From NCBI GenBank assembly GCA_029938515.1, contig JAOZUU010000066.1, positions 1 to 7,450 on the forward strand: 7,450 bases of DNA. The letters run 5' to 3'. Positions 1 through 5,672 of the stretch are shown piece after piece. Position numbers and translations under genes: made by a program. The notes under the pieces are model-generated. The model made no database searches. It was not told the DNA's origin and was given only the letters and a program-made list of their open reading frames with translations. How positions within the stretch are numbered: position 1 is the first letter of the stretch; each line of letters opens with the position of its first letter. This DNA comes from Desulfobacterales bacterium. Lineage in GTDB: Bacteria > Desulfobacterota > Desulfobacteria > Desulfobacterales > QNYZ01.

Positions 1-1020
1 GTGAATATTGTGATGGGGTAAAACCCATGATTGTCTAAAAACGTGTAATATGCTCCACAGTCCTTCGGATCTAAAGGCATCATAAAATTGATGCGACCGG
101 CCGATCTTATTGGTCGGAATGAGGGTGTCGCGTTGATGAGGGAGTTGCGCATAAAAATTAACTGCCGGGTGCTCGTTAAATCCTCTTCCGACTCTATCGT
201 ATGTGTTCCCTATTCCGTTGGGAAATTGTTCTGATTTAGAAAGCATTAAAAGACGTGGCGTGGCTATTCCGCCACAGGCAACAACATACTTCTTGGCACG
301 AGCCATTTTTTTTTCACCATCAAGCGTCCTGACAACTGCTCCGATGATCTTTTTATCAGAGTCGCCAACCAGTCGGGTAACAGTTGCTCCTGTTATCAGG
401 GTAAAATTAGGAGCCTTTAAAAACCCGGGGAGCACCTCTTTCTGAAACCAGAAAAATCTCGGAATCTTCCTTGGCGTCGCCGTTGGAGAATCATCAACAG
501 TGACGCCAATTTTGCTAAAAATGTTTTTAAGGTATGAAATATCCGTTTTGGATGACAGTGGAAATGGGGCTTTTCGTGCCGGAGCATATTTAGAACGCTT
601 TCCACATCGAACATTCAATGTTTTTTCCGCTTTTTCATAGTAAGGATCGATTTCCTTATATGAAATTGGCCAGGGATTATCTTTCGGCGTGTAGGGATGA
701 TTTTCGAAATCCAGGGGATGGAAGCGTTCACACCGACCGGTCCAAAAATTGGAAGTGCCGCCTAAAAGCATTCCTCTTGTATTTTCCACGGGATATTCCG
801 CATCACCGGAAACTTCAAAATCCGCCAGGTTTTTCTTAAACCGTTTATCCGTAAGCCATCGGACAAGACCATATCCGGATTCCAGCATGAGTGTACGAAC
901 ACCGTTTTCTACTAAAGATTTTGCCAATGTCGTTCCAGCCGGCCCGGACCCGATGATACACACATCGAATGGTTCTGAAGCATCAAGGGGGGTGATATCC
1001 GAATTATCGTTCTTGAACAT
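1..1020 (-). CDS. GMC-family FAD-dependent oxidoreductase, N-terminal part (3' end outside window)
   Basis: The frame from the ATG at 1020 stays open to base 1 (340 codons, no stop), so the C-terminal part lies off the left edge. Residues 20-29 (VCIIGSGPAG) form the Rossmann FAD-binding loop, with E47 at the end of the second strand as the expected ribose ligand. GGTSNFWTG (87-95) and WPISYKEIDPYYEKAE (117-132) are typical GMC N-terminal elements. VVACGGIATPRLL (246-258) matches the second GMC signature and VGRGFNEHP (277-285) the conserved segment after it. GMC enzymes oxidise alcohols, sugars or polyols with FAD. The usual C-terminal catalytic His/Asn pair is outside the window, so activity and substrate cannot be judged. 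There is no signal peptide, so it is probably cytoplasmic unless a partner exports it. The start is supported by AGGAG nine bases upstream. It lies 86 bases after the TolB-like gene and is probably the operon's next gene. Confidence 0.92.
   Translation of the reverse strand, partial: MFKNDNSDITPLDASEPFDVCIIGSGPAGTTLAKSLVENGVRTLMLESGYGLVRWLTDKRFKKNLADFEVSGDAEYPVENTRGMLLGGTSNFWTGRCERFHPLDFENHPYTPKDNPWPISYKEIDPYYEKAEKTLNVRCGKRSKYAPARKAPFPLSSKTDISYLKNIFSKIGVTVDDSPTATPRKIPRFFWFQKEVLPGFLKAPNFTLITGATVTRLVGDSDKKIIGAVVRTLDGEKKMARAKKYVVACGGIATPRLLMLSKSEQFPNGIGNTYDRVGRGFNEHPAVNFYAQLPHQRDTLIPTNKIGRSHQFYDAFRSEGLWSILHVFRQSWVLPHHNIH
306..314 (-). repeat. A9 homopolymer in the GMC oxidoreductase gene
   Basis: Nine consecutive A on the coding strand encode part of GEKKMA at about residue 235, before the second GMC signature. 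The frame is intact in the window sequence. Confidence 0.9.
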
Positions 1021-1029
1021 TCGTACTGT

Positions 1030-1034
1030 CTCCT
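1030..1034 (-). promoter_or_regulatory. Ribosome binding site of the GMC oxidoreductase
   Basis: AGGAG on the minus strand sits nine bases before the ATG at 1020. It fixes the start of a gene that has no visible stop. The rest of the 86-base gap (1021-1106) holds only AT-rich sequence, without a convincing terminator or promoter. Confidence 0.75.
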
Positions 1035-1106
1035 ACATGTAAAAATTTATAATTTCAACCGCCTTCTCAATTAAATCCCCATAGAATTTTAATTTCCAAA
1101 CTCTTG

Positions 1107-2078
1107 TTATCTGAAAGCCTTCGGCGCTTTGCGTGTAAAAATATGCAGATTTGGACCGTTACCTTTACCCGTATGGGTAAGCTGGATACCATCCTGTTTC
1201 CCAGTCGTATGATTCCCCACTCTCCAAACAAAAACATTGCCGGAGGAAACATAAAGCACGTGTAAGGAATCGTTAGATATACTGGCATCTTCACATCGCT
1301 TCTTGCCAACAAAATATTTGGAAGCCGACAATTCACCCGTCCGGCTATCAAATCGGGCGATAAATATAGGGCGGTTCATACTGACCCTGACCCGTCTCGT
1401 CATAACAATGAATTTGCCATCCGGGGACCAGGCGGGTCCACAGTCCCCTTTTCGCATGAGTTCATTTGTGATATAGCGTTTTCCCTTCAAATCTATGATC
1501 ATGCTTCGATGCCCTTCGGCTCGCGTGAATGTCAAAAGATATCTACCTTTTTGACGCACCTCGGCACATTGTGTTAAGCGATATCCCTTGAAGGGTGGTT
1601 TACCTTCATCATGGATGACCTTTGTTTTTGCGGATGCCAAATCCAATTGAACAACCTGCCTGGGGTTCTTGTTGCGGATAGCTACAATGCCATCGCCTGT
1701 TTCTGTCCAATATGCCCCGGTTCCCGAATCCGTAACAACACCCTTGATGACTTTTACCGGGTCGGTCAAATCATTTTGCATTAACCAGACATCATTTTTC
1801 CTTGTAAAAACAAATTGACTCCCATCTGGTGACCATCTCGGATTTTCACCTTTTGCGATATGCATGGGTTTCCAATGTTTTAAACTCGAGCCGGTCACGA
1901 TGCCGTCTTCGGACCATAATAAAATAGCCGTTGGAATTCTTTCTATGAGTTGTTCCCTGGGAGTACCTGCTTCCGATGACAATAGCGATGTCTGACCCAA
2001 GAAGTACCATAAGGAAACGGAAACAATACCTGCTCCAATCACCGCGCATAGAATGAATAATTTGGATTTATTTTTCAC
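1107..2078 (-). CDS. Membrane-anchored TolB-like (PD40/WD40-like) beta-propeller protein
   Basis: This 323-residue protein starts at a GTG (2078), supported by GGAG nine bases upstream. Residues 7-27 are a hydrophobic segment after a lysine-rich start (MKNKSK), with no clear signal-peptidase site, so a signal anchor with a periplasmic domain is likely. The body has repeated propeller strands. Two clear PD40 cores are WSPDG at 82-86 (in the context ENPRWSPDGSQFVFTR) and WSPDG at 217-221 (GPAWSPDGKFIVMTRR), plus a terminal IQLTHTGKGNGPN that resembles TolB blades. Cysteines at 171, 213 and 262 could form a disulfide if periplasmic. It lacks the TolB N-terminal domain, and no tol or pal genes are nearby, so it is not tolB itself. 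Proteins of this kind usually bind proteins or glycans; no enzymatic motif is visible. It follows the YdjM-like gene by 46 bases and is probably co-transcribed. The specific function is unknown. Confidence 0.85.
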   Translation of the reverse strand: MKNKSKLFILCAVIGAGIVSVSLWYFLGQTSLLSSEAGTPREQLIERIPTAILLWSEDGIVTGSSLKHWKPMHIAKGENPRWSPDGSQFVFTRKNDVWLMQNDLTDPVKVIKGVVTDSGTGAYWTETGDGIVAIRNKNPRQVVQLDLASAKTKVIHDEGKPPFKGYRLTQCAEVRQKGRYLLTFTRAEGHRSMIIDLKGKRYITNELMRKGDCGPAWSPDGKFIVMTRRVRVSMNRPIFIARFDSRTGELSASKYFVGKKRCEDASISNDSLHVLYVSSGNVFVWRVGNHTTGKQDGIQLTHTGKGNGPNLHIFTRKAPKAFR

Positions 2079-2087
2079 TTAAAATAT

Positions 2088-2091
2088 CTCC
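2088..2091 (-). promoter_or_regulatory. Ribosome binding site of the TolB-like gene (supports GTG start)
   Basis: GGAG on the minus strand lies nine bases before the GTG at 2078. No ATG in the same frame offers a better-placed start, and the GTG start gives a complete charged n-region before the hydrophobic segment. Confidence 0.6.
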
Positions 2092-2124
2092 AGTGGTGAT
2101 TTTTCAATCTTCAATGCGGGTGGT

Positions 2125-2694
2125 CTATTTACCGGCTGTTTTGTATTGGCGTTTGCGAAAAAGCAAAATCAATATCAATGCAAATGGAACGGTCAGCATC
2201 ATTTCGAGGCTGATGACATACAAATTATGCGCCGATAAAACATCAGCCAGGAATTGTGGGATGCTGGCATGATCCAGATGCGAGTGTTTCACGGGGGGCA
2301 AAATTGGAATCATGAAATAACGCTCGGTAAAAGGCCAAAAAACCGGTATGCCGAATGGCGGCCGCCCATCATAAGATATGAGATCTAAAAAGAGATGAGA
2401 GCCGTAGAGGGAAAACATCAATACAAATTCTCGCCAGAACCGTTTTTCTGATATTCGGTTTATCAAGATGGCCAGAATCAGACTAAAAAAGACAGCAGCG
2501 CCAATACTGTGACTGATGCCATGATGATATAAATTCGGTTTGCCCATGATCATTCCGGGGATGAAATCAAGATCCGGTGCATTAGCGATAAAAACATAAA
2601 GTGCTAAAATTTTAAAATTTTCCGGTTTAAACGACTTTTCACGCCAGCTGGAAATTATCAATCCTGCCAGCGAGTGCCCAATTGGAGAAGACAT
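2125..2694 (-). CDS. YdjM/DUF457-type membrane-bound metal-dependent hydrolase
   Basis: This 189-residue polytopic membrane protein has the conserved His/Asp pattern of the YdjM (DUF457, LexA-regulated in E. coli) family. The elements are GHSLAG with H7, NAPDLDFIPG with D41 and D43, YHHGISHSIG with H57, H58 and H62, and GSHLFLDLISYDGRPPFG with H100, D104 and D109, followed by FWPF. Hydrophobic segments lie at about 28-46, 64-80, 87-107 and 157-179, placing the metal-binding residues at or near the membrane. Length is normal for the family. The family is described as metal-dependent hydrolases by sequence, but substrates are largely unknown. A lipid-linked or phospho-substrate in the polysaccharide pathway is a guess from context. 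The ATG at 2694 is preceded by a strong GGAGG at nine bases. It begins 18 bases after the glycosyltransferase stop, so the two are almost certainly co-transcribed. Confidence 0.88.
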   Translation of the reverse strand: MSSPIGHSLAGLIISSWREKSFKPENFKILALYVFIANAPDLDFIPGMIMGKPNLYHHGISHSIGAAVFFSLILAILINRISEKRFWREFVLMFSLYGSHLFLDLISYDGRPPFGIPVFWPFTERYFMIPILPPVKHSHLDHASIPQFLADVLSAHNLYVISLEMMLTVPFALILILLFRKRQYKTAGK

Positions 2695-2703
2695 CCTTTA
2701 CTT

Positions 2704-2708
2704 CCTCC
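2704..2708 (-). promoter_or_regulatory. Ribosome binding site of the YdjM-like gene
   Basis: GGAGG, extended to GGAGGAAG over 2701-2708 on the minus strand, lies in the 18-base gap after the glycosyltransferase stop, nine bases before the ATG at 2694. Confidence 0.8.
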
Positions 2709-2712
2709 ATTT

Positions 2713-3846
2713 TTATATCAATTCAAGATAACTACTGATGATATTATCCGTTTTGAATTCCTTCAGCGCTTCGACATTATTCAATGATATACATCGATAT
2801 ATCTTTTTATCCATCAGCAGCTCTTTTATGGCCTTAGCCAATGCCTCTGCGTCACAGGCTTCCACTAACAGACCATTCACCTGGTGTTTGACAATGTCGA
2901 CTTGGCCGCCATTGTTTGTGGAGACAATTGGTAAACCTACCTGCATGGCCTCTTGCAAAACAATACCAAAACCTTCATGAAGCGAGCTTAGTACATAGAT
3001 ATCTGCGTTTGATAAATATTGAAATTTCAGCTCTTCGGGTATTTCACCCAGAAAGTGGACTCGATCAATGAGTTGCATCTTACGGGCCAGTTCATATAAA
3101 TACACTTTCTCATATCCTTCGCCGACAATTAAAAGTTCAACATCGTCATCCAAAAACTCAAGGCTGCTGATTAGAAAATCAAGCCCTTTTCGCTTTATTA
3201 TCCGACCAACGCTAATAAGATAGCTTTTATCCTTTTTTAATCCGAGATCGGCCCTCGACGCAGGGTTAAAGTTGAAGGGTTCATAACTTAAGGGGATAAT
3301 GTTGATCTTCTTCTTAGGTTTGTAGTATCTATTTGCATTTTGCTTCGTATTGCTGGACTGAGCAACAATTTGATTGGATTGATTTAATAAAAAGCTCACG
3401 ATCCAACGCATATAGAAACTGTTGTGGGGCGAGCTTTTTTTTGACGGGTCGTAAATATCACCGCCATGAATGGATAAAATATTCTTCAAATGAAATAATT
3501 TTGAAAGCAAAAATCCCAGTGGTCCGGTGGGAAGAACAAAGTGAGTATTGATAAACTCATATTTGTTTTTGTAACAGAGACTTACCCCACATAGGAAAGC
3601 AAAAAAGAGAAAAGAAAACATTGATAAAAAAGTGGCCGTCTGCTTTTTTTTTCTTCCCCATATGGCGACTCGATGAATTTGGATTCCGTCAACAGTTCCA
3701 AAGTTTGGCAATCCCTCAAACTTACTGGTAATGACATCAACCTCGTATCCTTTTTGTTTGAACCCTTTTGCAAGAGAGTGCGACACTCTACCACCGCCTC
3801 CGCCCAGTGGGGGATATTCATAATTGAGGACTAATAGTTTCTTCAT
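2713..3846 (-). CDS. GT4-family (group 1) glycosyltransferase
   Basis: This 377-residue GT-B glycosyltransferase transfers a sugar from a nucleotide donor, probably onto a lipid-linked glycan at the cytoplasmic membrane face. The N-terminal domain opens with KKLLVLNYEYPPLGGGGGRV, whose glycine-rich loop (15-19) is typical of GT4. HFVLPTGP and SIHGGD follow in the acceptor domain. The C-terminal GT4 domain shows VGRIIKRKG (213-221), with R215 and K220 as expected phosphate ligands, and SLHEGFGIVLQEA carrying the EX7E pair E291/E299. A hydrophobic stretch at about 71-92 may aid membrane association. Length is normal. The ATG at 3846 has no recognisable Shine-Dalgarno site in the 41-base gap after the SGNH gene, unlike its neighbours. 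The gene looks AT-rich: three 60-base samples gave 19-20 G+C, a fourth 28. It also contains A9 and A8 runs. Donor and acceptor cannot be read from sequence. Confidence 0.95.
   Translation of the reverse strand: MKKLLVLNYEYPPLGGGGGRVSHSLAKGFKQKGYEVDVITSKFEGLPNFGTVDGIQIHRVAIWGRKKKQTATFLSMFSFLFFAFLCGVSLCYKNKYEFINTHFVLPTGPLGFLLSKLFHLKNILSIHGGDIYDPSKKSSPHNSFYMRWIVSFLLNQSNQIVAQSSNTKQNANRYYKPKKKINIIPLSYEPFNFNPASRADLGLKKDKSYLISVGRIIKRKGLDFLISSLEFLDDDVELLIVGEGYEKVYLYELARKMQLIDRVHFLGEIPEELKFQYLSNADIYVLSSLHEGFGIVLQEAMQVGLPIVSTNNGGQVDIVKHQVNGLLVEACDAEALAKAIKELLMDKKIYRCISLNNVEALKEFKTDNIISSYLELI
3435..3442 (-). repeat. A8 homopolymer in the glycosyltransferase gene
   Basis: Eight consecutive A on the coding strand encode part of PSKKSSP, just after the SIHGGDIYD motif. 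This is the second long A run in this gene. Confidence 0.85.
3644..3652 (-). repeat. A9 homopolymer in the glycosyltransferase gene
   Basis: Nine consecutive A on the coding strand encode part of GRKKKQ at about residues 65-70. The frame is intact. A one-base slip would truncate the protein before its catalytic C-terminal domain. Confidence 0.9.
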
Positions 3847-3887
3847 TTTATTGGTTACATCATAATTTTATTGAAATTCACCTGATA

Positions 3888-4862
3888 TTATTCTAGTAAG
3901 ATAAAGAGCCATGGTAACGCCCCACAGGTCCTAAATGTCCAATCATCCCCATAAGCAGTCCCACCAAGATTGGTGGCAACAATACGATAATGATAGGTGG
4001 TAAATGGTTCCAAACCGGTTAAAGTTATGCTGACATCGAAGCTTTCTTCTTGTGCATCTATCGTGGTCTGTTCTGAGCTAAAAGTATAATTGGTACTGGT
4101 ACCATACTCAAAGTATGTTTTCGTGACAGAACCATTGGGATATACGATCCCTTTGACAACTGCTGCCGTGGCCCTGATTTGTTCCGCCGCTCCGCTTGTG
4201 GCCCCTGGTAAAGGAAAAATGGTACTATAAAATGTTTCGGCGATTATTTGGTACCCTGCAAGGTTCGGGTGCAAGTCATTATACTGGAGGATGTTCCAAC
4301 GTGGACGAAGCGCCCAGTATTGATCGGCCACCTTCACACCACGACTATCCGCTATGGATACAATTTTAGGGTTAAAGTGACCGCGAATAACAGCATCAAA
4401 CCCGCCAGGTCGTGAGTTGGGGGTGATGGTACCTACAATCGGAGTTACACTTCGGTTGATGGACTTATCGATCATAATACCGATATTTGTTGCGGTTGTA
4501 TTTGAAGAGATTCCATTGGTTACATCGTTGGCACCTTCCATAATCAAAATCAGATCTGCCGACCGGGAAGACAACACACTGCTGATTCTGTTCATACCAT
4601 CCGGGGTCATTTCGCCGCTTTTTCCCCAATTGTAAACGTTTGAGGGAAGACCGTTATTACGCAAAATTCTCTCTAAATCGCCTTGATACGGGCCAACCCG
4701 TTCCCCATCCCCATGAAGGTTATAGGGGCTTCCTGCCGTTATGCTGTCACCCATCGTCAAAACTTCCAGGCCAAAGACGAAACCTGGAATAAACAACACC
4801 AGTAACACCATCCCACAGATTATCCGAATATTTATATAGTTCCTCCTTATCAAGGATTTCAT
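3888..4862 (-). CDS. Secreted SGNH/GDSL hydrolase with C-terminal fibronectin-III-like domain
   Basis: This 324-residue exported protein has a signal peptide at residues 1-31 (basic RR at 6-7, hydrophobic 14-30, FVFG before the likely cut). All four SGNH blocks are present: GDSIT (38-42, nucleophile S40), WGKSGEM (79-85, block II glycine), GANDV (110-114, oxyanion N112) and DLHPN (196-200, catalytic D196 and H198). After about residue 212 comes an Fn3-like domain with the pattern YFEYGTSTNY and LTGLEPFTTYHYRIVATN, ending DWTFRT near 311. The SGNH family contains esterases and deacetylases acting on acyl or acetyl groups of sugars and lipids; glycan deacylation is inferred here. The protein ends with a short hydrophobic tail (LPWLFILLE). 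Its ATG overlaps the upstream stop as ATGA, suggesting translational coupling; no good Shine-Dalgarno site precedes it, but a perfect one lies inside codons 5-7. Confidence 0.92.
   Translation of the reverse strand: MKSLIRRNYINIRIICGMVLLVLFIPGFVFGLEVLTMGDSITAGSPYNLHGDGERVGPYQGDLERILRNNGLPSNVYNWGKSGEMTPDGMNRISSVLSSRSADLILIMEGANDVTNGISSNTTATNIGIMIDKSINRSVTPIVGTITPNSRPGGFDAVIRGHFNPKIVSIADSRGVKVADQYWALRPRWNILQYNDLHPNLAGYQIIAETFYSTIFPLPGATSGAAEQIRATAAVVKGIVYPNGSVTKTYFEYGTSTNYTFSSEQTTIDAQEESFDVSITLTGLEPFTTYHYRIVATNLGGTAYGDDWTFRTCGALPWLFILLE
4840..4848 (-). promoter_or_regulatory. Shine-Dalgarno-like AAGGAGGAA inside the start of the SGNH gene
   Basis: On the minus strand, AAGGAGGAA spans bases 15-23 of the coding sequence that starts at 4862. 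No ATG, GTG or TTG in frame follows within normal distance: the next ATG is about 30 bases away (residue 18) and would remove the basic n-region of the signal peptide. Only ATA and ATT codons sit at 6-12 bases. It may be an accidental AGG-AGG arginine pair or may affect ribosome loading at the ATGA junction. Confidence 0.35.
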
Positions 4863-5617
4863 TCCACACCCATTATTGTAGCTGATTGATTCCGCTTATT
4901 GTTTGGGAAGTGAAATGTCGCACGACTCCGACCCTGGAAAAATGGAGGCGGGGTTAGGTGTTCGAATTCACTTTTATCCTCTTGTATTTTTATTTGATGT
5001 TTTTGAGCACCAGTCCAATTGCCATCAACCAGTTTTTTTGAAACTTCTCTATACGTCATGTCATCTTGTAATTGTTGCCAGGATACCCAAATATTGTCCG
5101 ATTCGTCCAGTCCGGCCTTGGGTAAAATATCCGGAACATCATTATCGCTGTTAATTTCCACCGGTTGAATCCAACGGTTATTGGCTATGTGAGACATATA
5201 TATATCGTCGTCATTACCGTCATTGGCCGACCAAAAAACCCAGGCACTATCCTGTGAGTCAAAGATGATGACGGGTGCCAGGTTCGTCTTGAATAAATTG
5301 GTCAGAATTCTCGAATGTTGCCAGTCACCTTCTCTTTTAAAACTGAATTTTAATACACTATTCCCATTGGGAGTGATTGTCACCCAAACTGCCAATCGAT
5401 TTGTTTTTGAATCCGAGCCCAAAGCGGGCAGAATGTTAAGATTCTCGTCTTCTGCAATCAAGGTTTTCTCTTGCCACTCTCCTTCTCGATATTCGCTGGT
5501 ATAAATTTTGCTGCCGTCCGGATGATCCTCGGCCCAAATAAACTCCACTTCATTGGCAAGAGCAGAGGATGTCATCACCAAGATTGTGAATATAAAAATG
5601 TAAGGGATGTTTTTCAC
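4859..5617 (-). CDS. Secreted sialidase/BNR-like beta-propeller protein, function unknown
   Basis: This 252-residue protein has a clear Sec signal peptide: residues 1-22, hydrophobic 5-16, with SSALA before the cut and mature NEVEF. The mature part has repeated beta-strand units in which an aromatic pair (AVWVT, WVFWS, WVSWQ) is followed by D/N-G turns and a W..P or EW end. Examples are DSQDSAWVFWSANDGNDDD, with IYMSH and RWIQPVEI after it, and DESDNIWVSWQQLQDD. This resembles BNR/sialidase-type propeller blades, perhaps four, so a short or partial propeller. No sialidase catalytic arginine triad or Asp-box (SxDxGxTW) can be identified, so sialidase activity is not supported. A binding role is more likely. 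The GTG start at 5617 is preceded by GAGGAGG at seven bases. Its stop overlaps the SGNH gene start, so the two exported proteins are probably made together. Confidence 0.82.
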   Translation of the reverse strand: MKNIPYIFIFTILVMTSSALANEVEFIWAEDHPDGSKIYTSEYREGEWQEKTLIAEDENLNILPALGSDSKTNRLAVWVTITPNGNSVLKFSFKREGDWQHSRILTNLFKTNLAPVIIFDSQDSAWVFWSANDGNDDDIYMSHIANNRWIQPVEINSDNDVPDILPKAGLDESDNIWVSWQQLQDDMTYREVSKKLVDGNWTGAQKHQIKIQEDKSEFEHLTPPPFFQGRSRATFHFPNNKRNQSATIMGVE

Positions 5618-5624
5618 CTTTAAT

Positions 5625-5631
5625 CCTCCTC
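5625..5631 (-). promoter_or_regulatory. Strong ribosome binding site of the BNR-like gene (supports GTG start)
   Basis: GAGGAGG on the minus strand lies seven bases before the GTG at 5617. It is the strongest ribosome binding site in front of a gene here. It lies in the 55-base gap after the amidotransferase, where no hairpin followed by a T run is seen. Confidence 0.85.
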
Positions 5632-5672
5632 AAATATTGAATTCCTTAAAAATTACCACGTCTATTTTTGTG

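Noticed and set aside
749..1042. Plus-strand open frame of 97 codons near the left end
   Set aside because: It lies opposite the GMC oxidoreductase, whose minus-strand frame carries clear family motifs over the same bases; no ribosome binding site or recognisable protein.
1036..1070. Possible sigma-70-like promoter (TTGAAA and AT-rich stretch) before the GMC gene
   Set aside because: No -10 element at acceptable spacing from TTGAAA; AT-rich sequence alone is not enough.
1114..1130. Inverted repeat AAAGC...GCTTT as a possible terminator
   Set aside because: The stem is only five pairs (or bulged), lies inside the last codons of the TolB-like gene and is not followed by a T run on the transcribed strand.
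1067..1351. Minus-strand frame overlapping the 3' end of the TolB-like gene
   Set aside because: It overlaps the TolB-like frame, which has PD40 blades to its end, and has no family features of its own.
5195..5202. TATATATA run
   Set aside because: Short dinucleotide run inside the propeller coding sequence (DDDIYMSH); nothing suggests a function.
4859..5617. Active sialidase
   Set aside because: Only propeller-like repeats are seen; no Asp-box consensus or catalytic arginine triad can be recognised.
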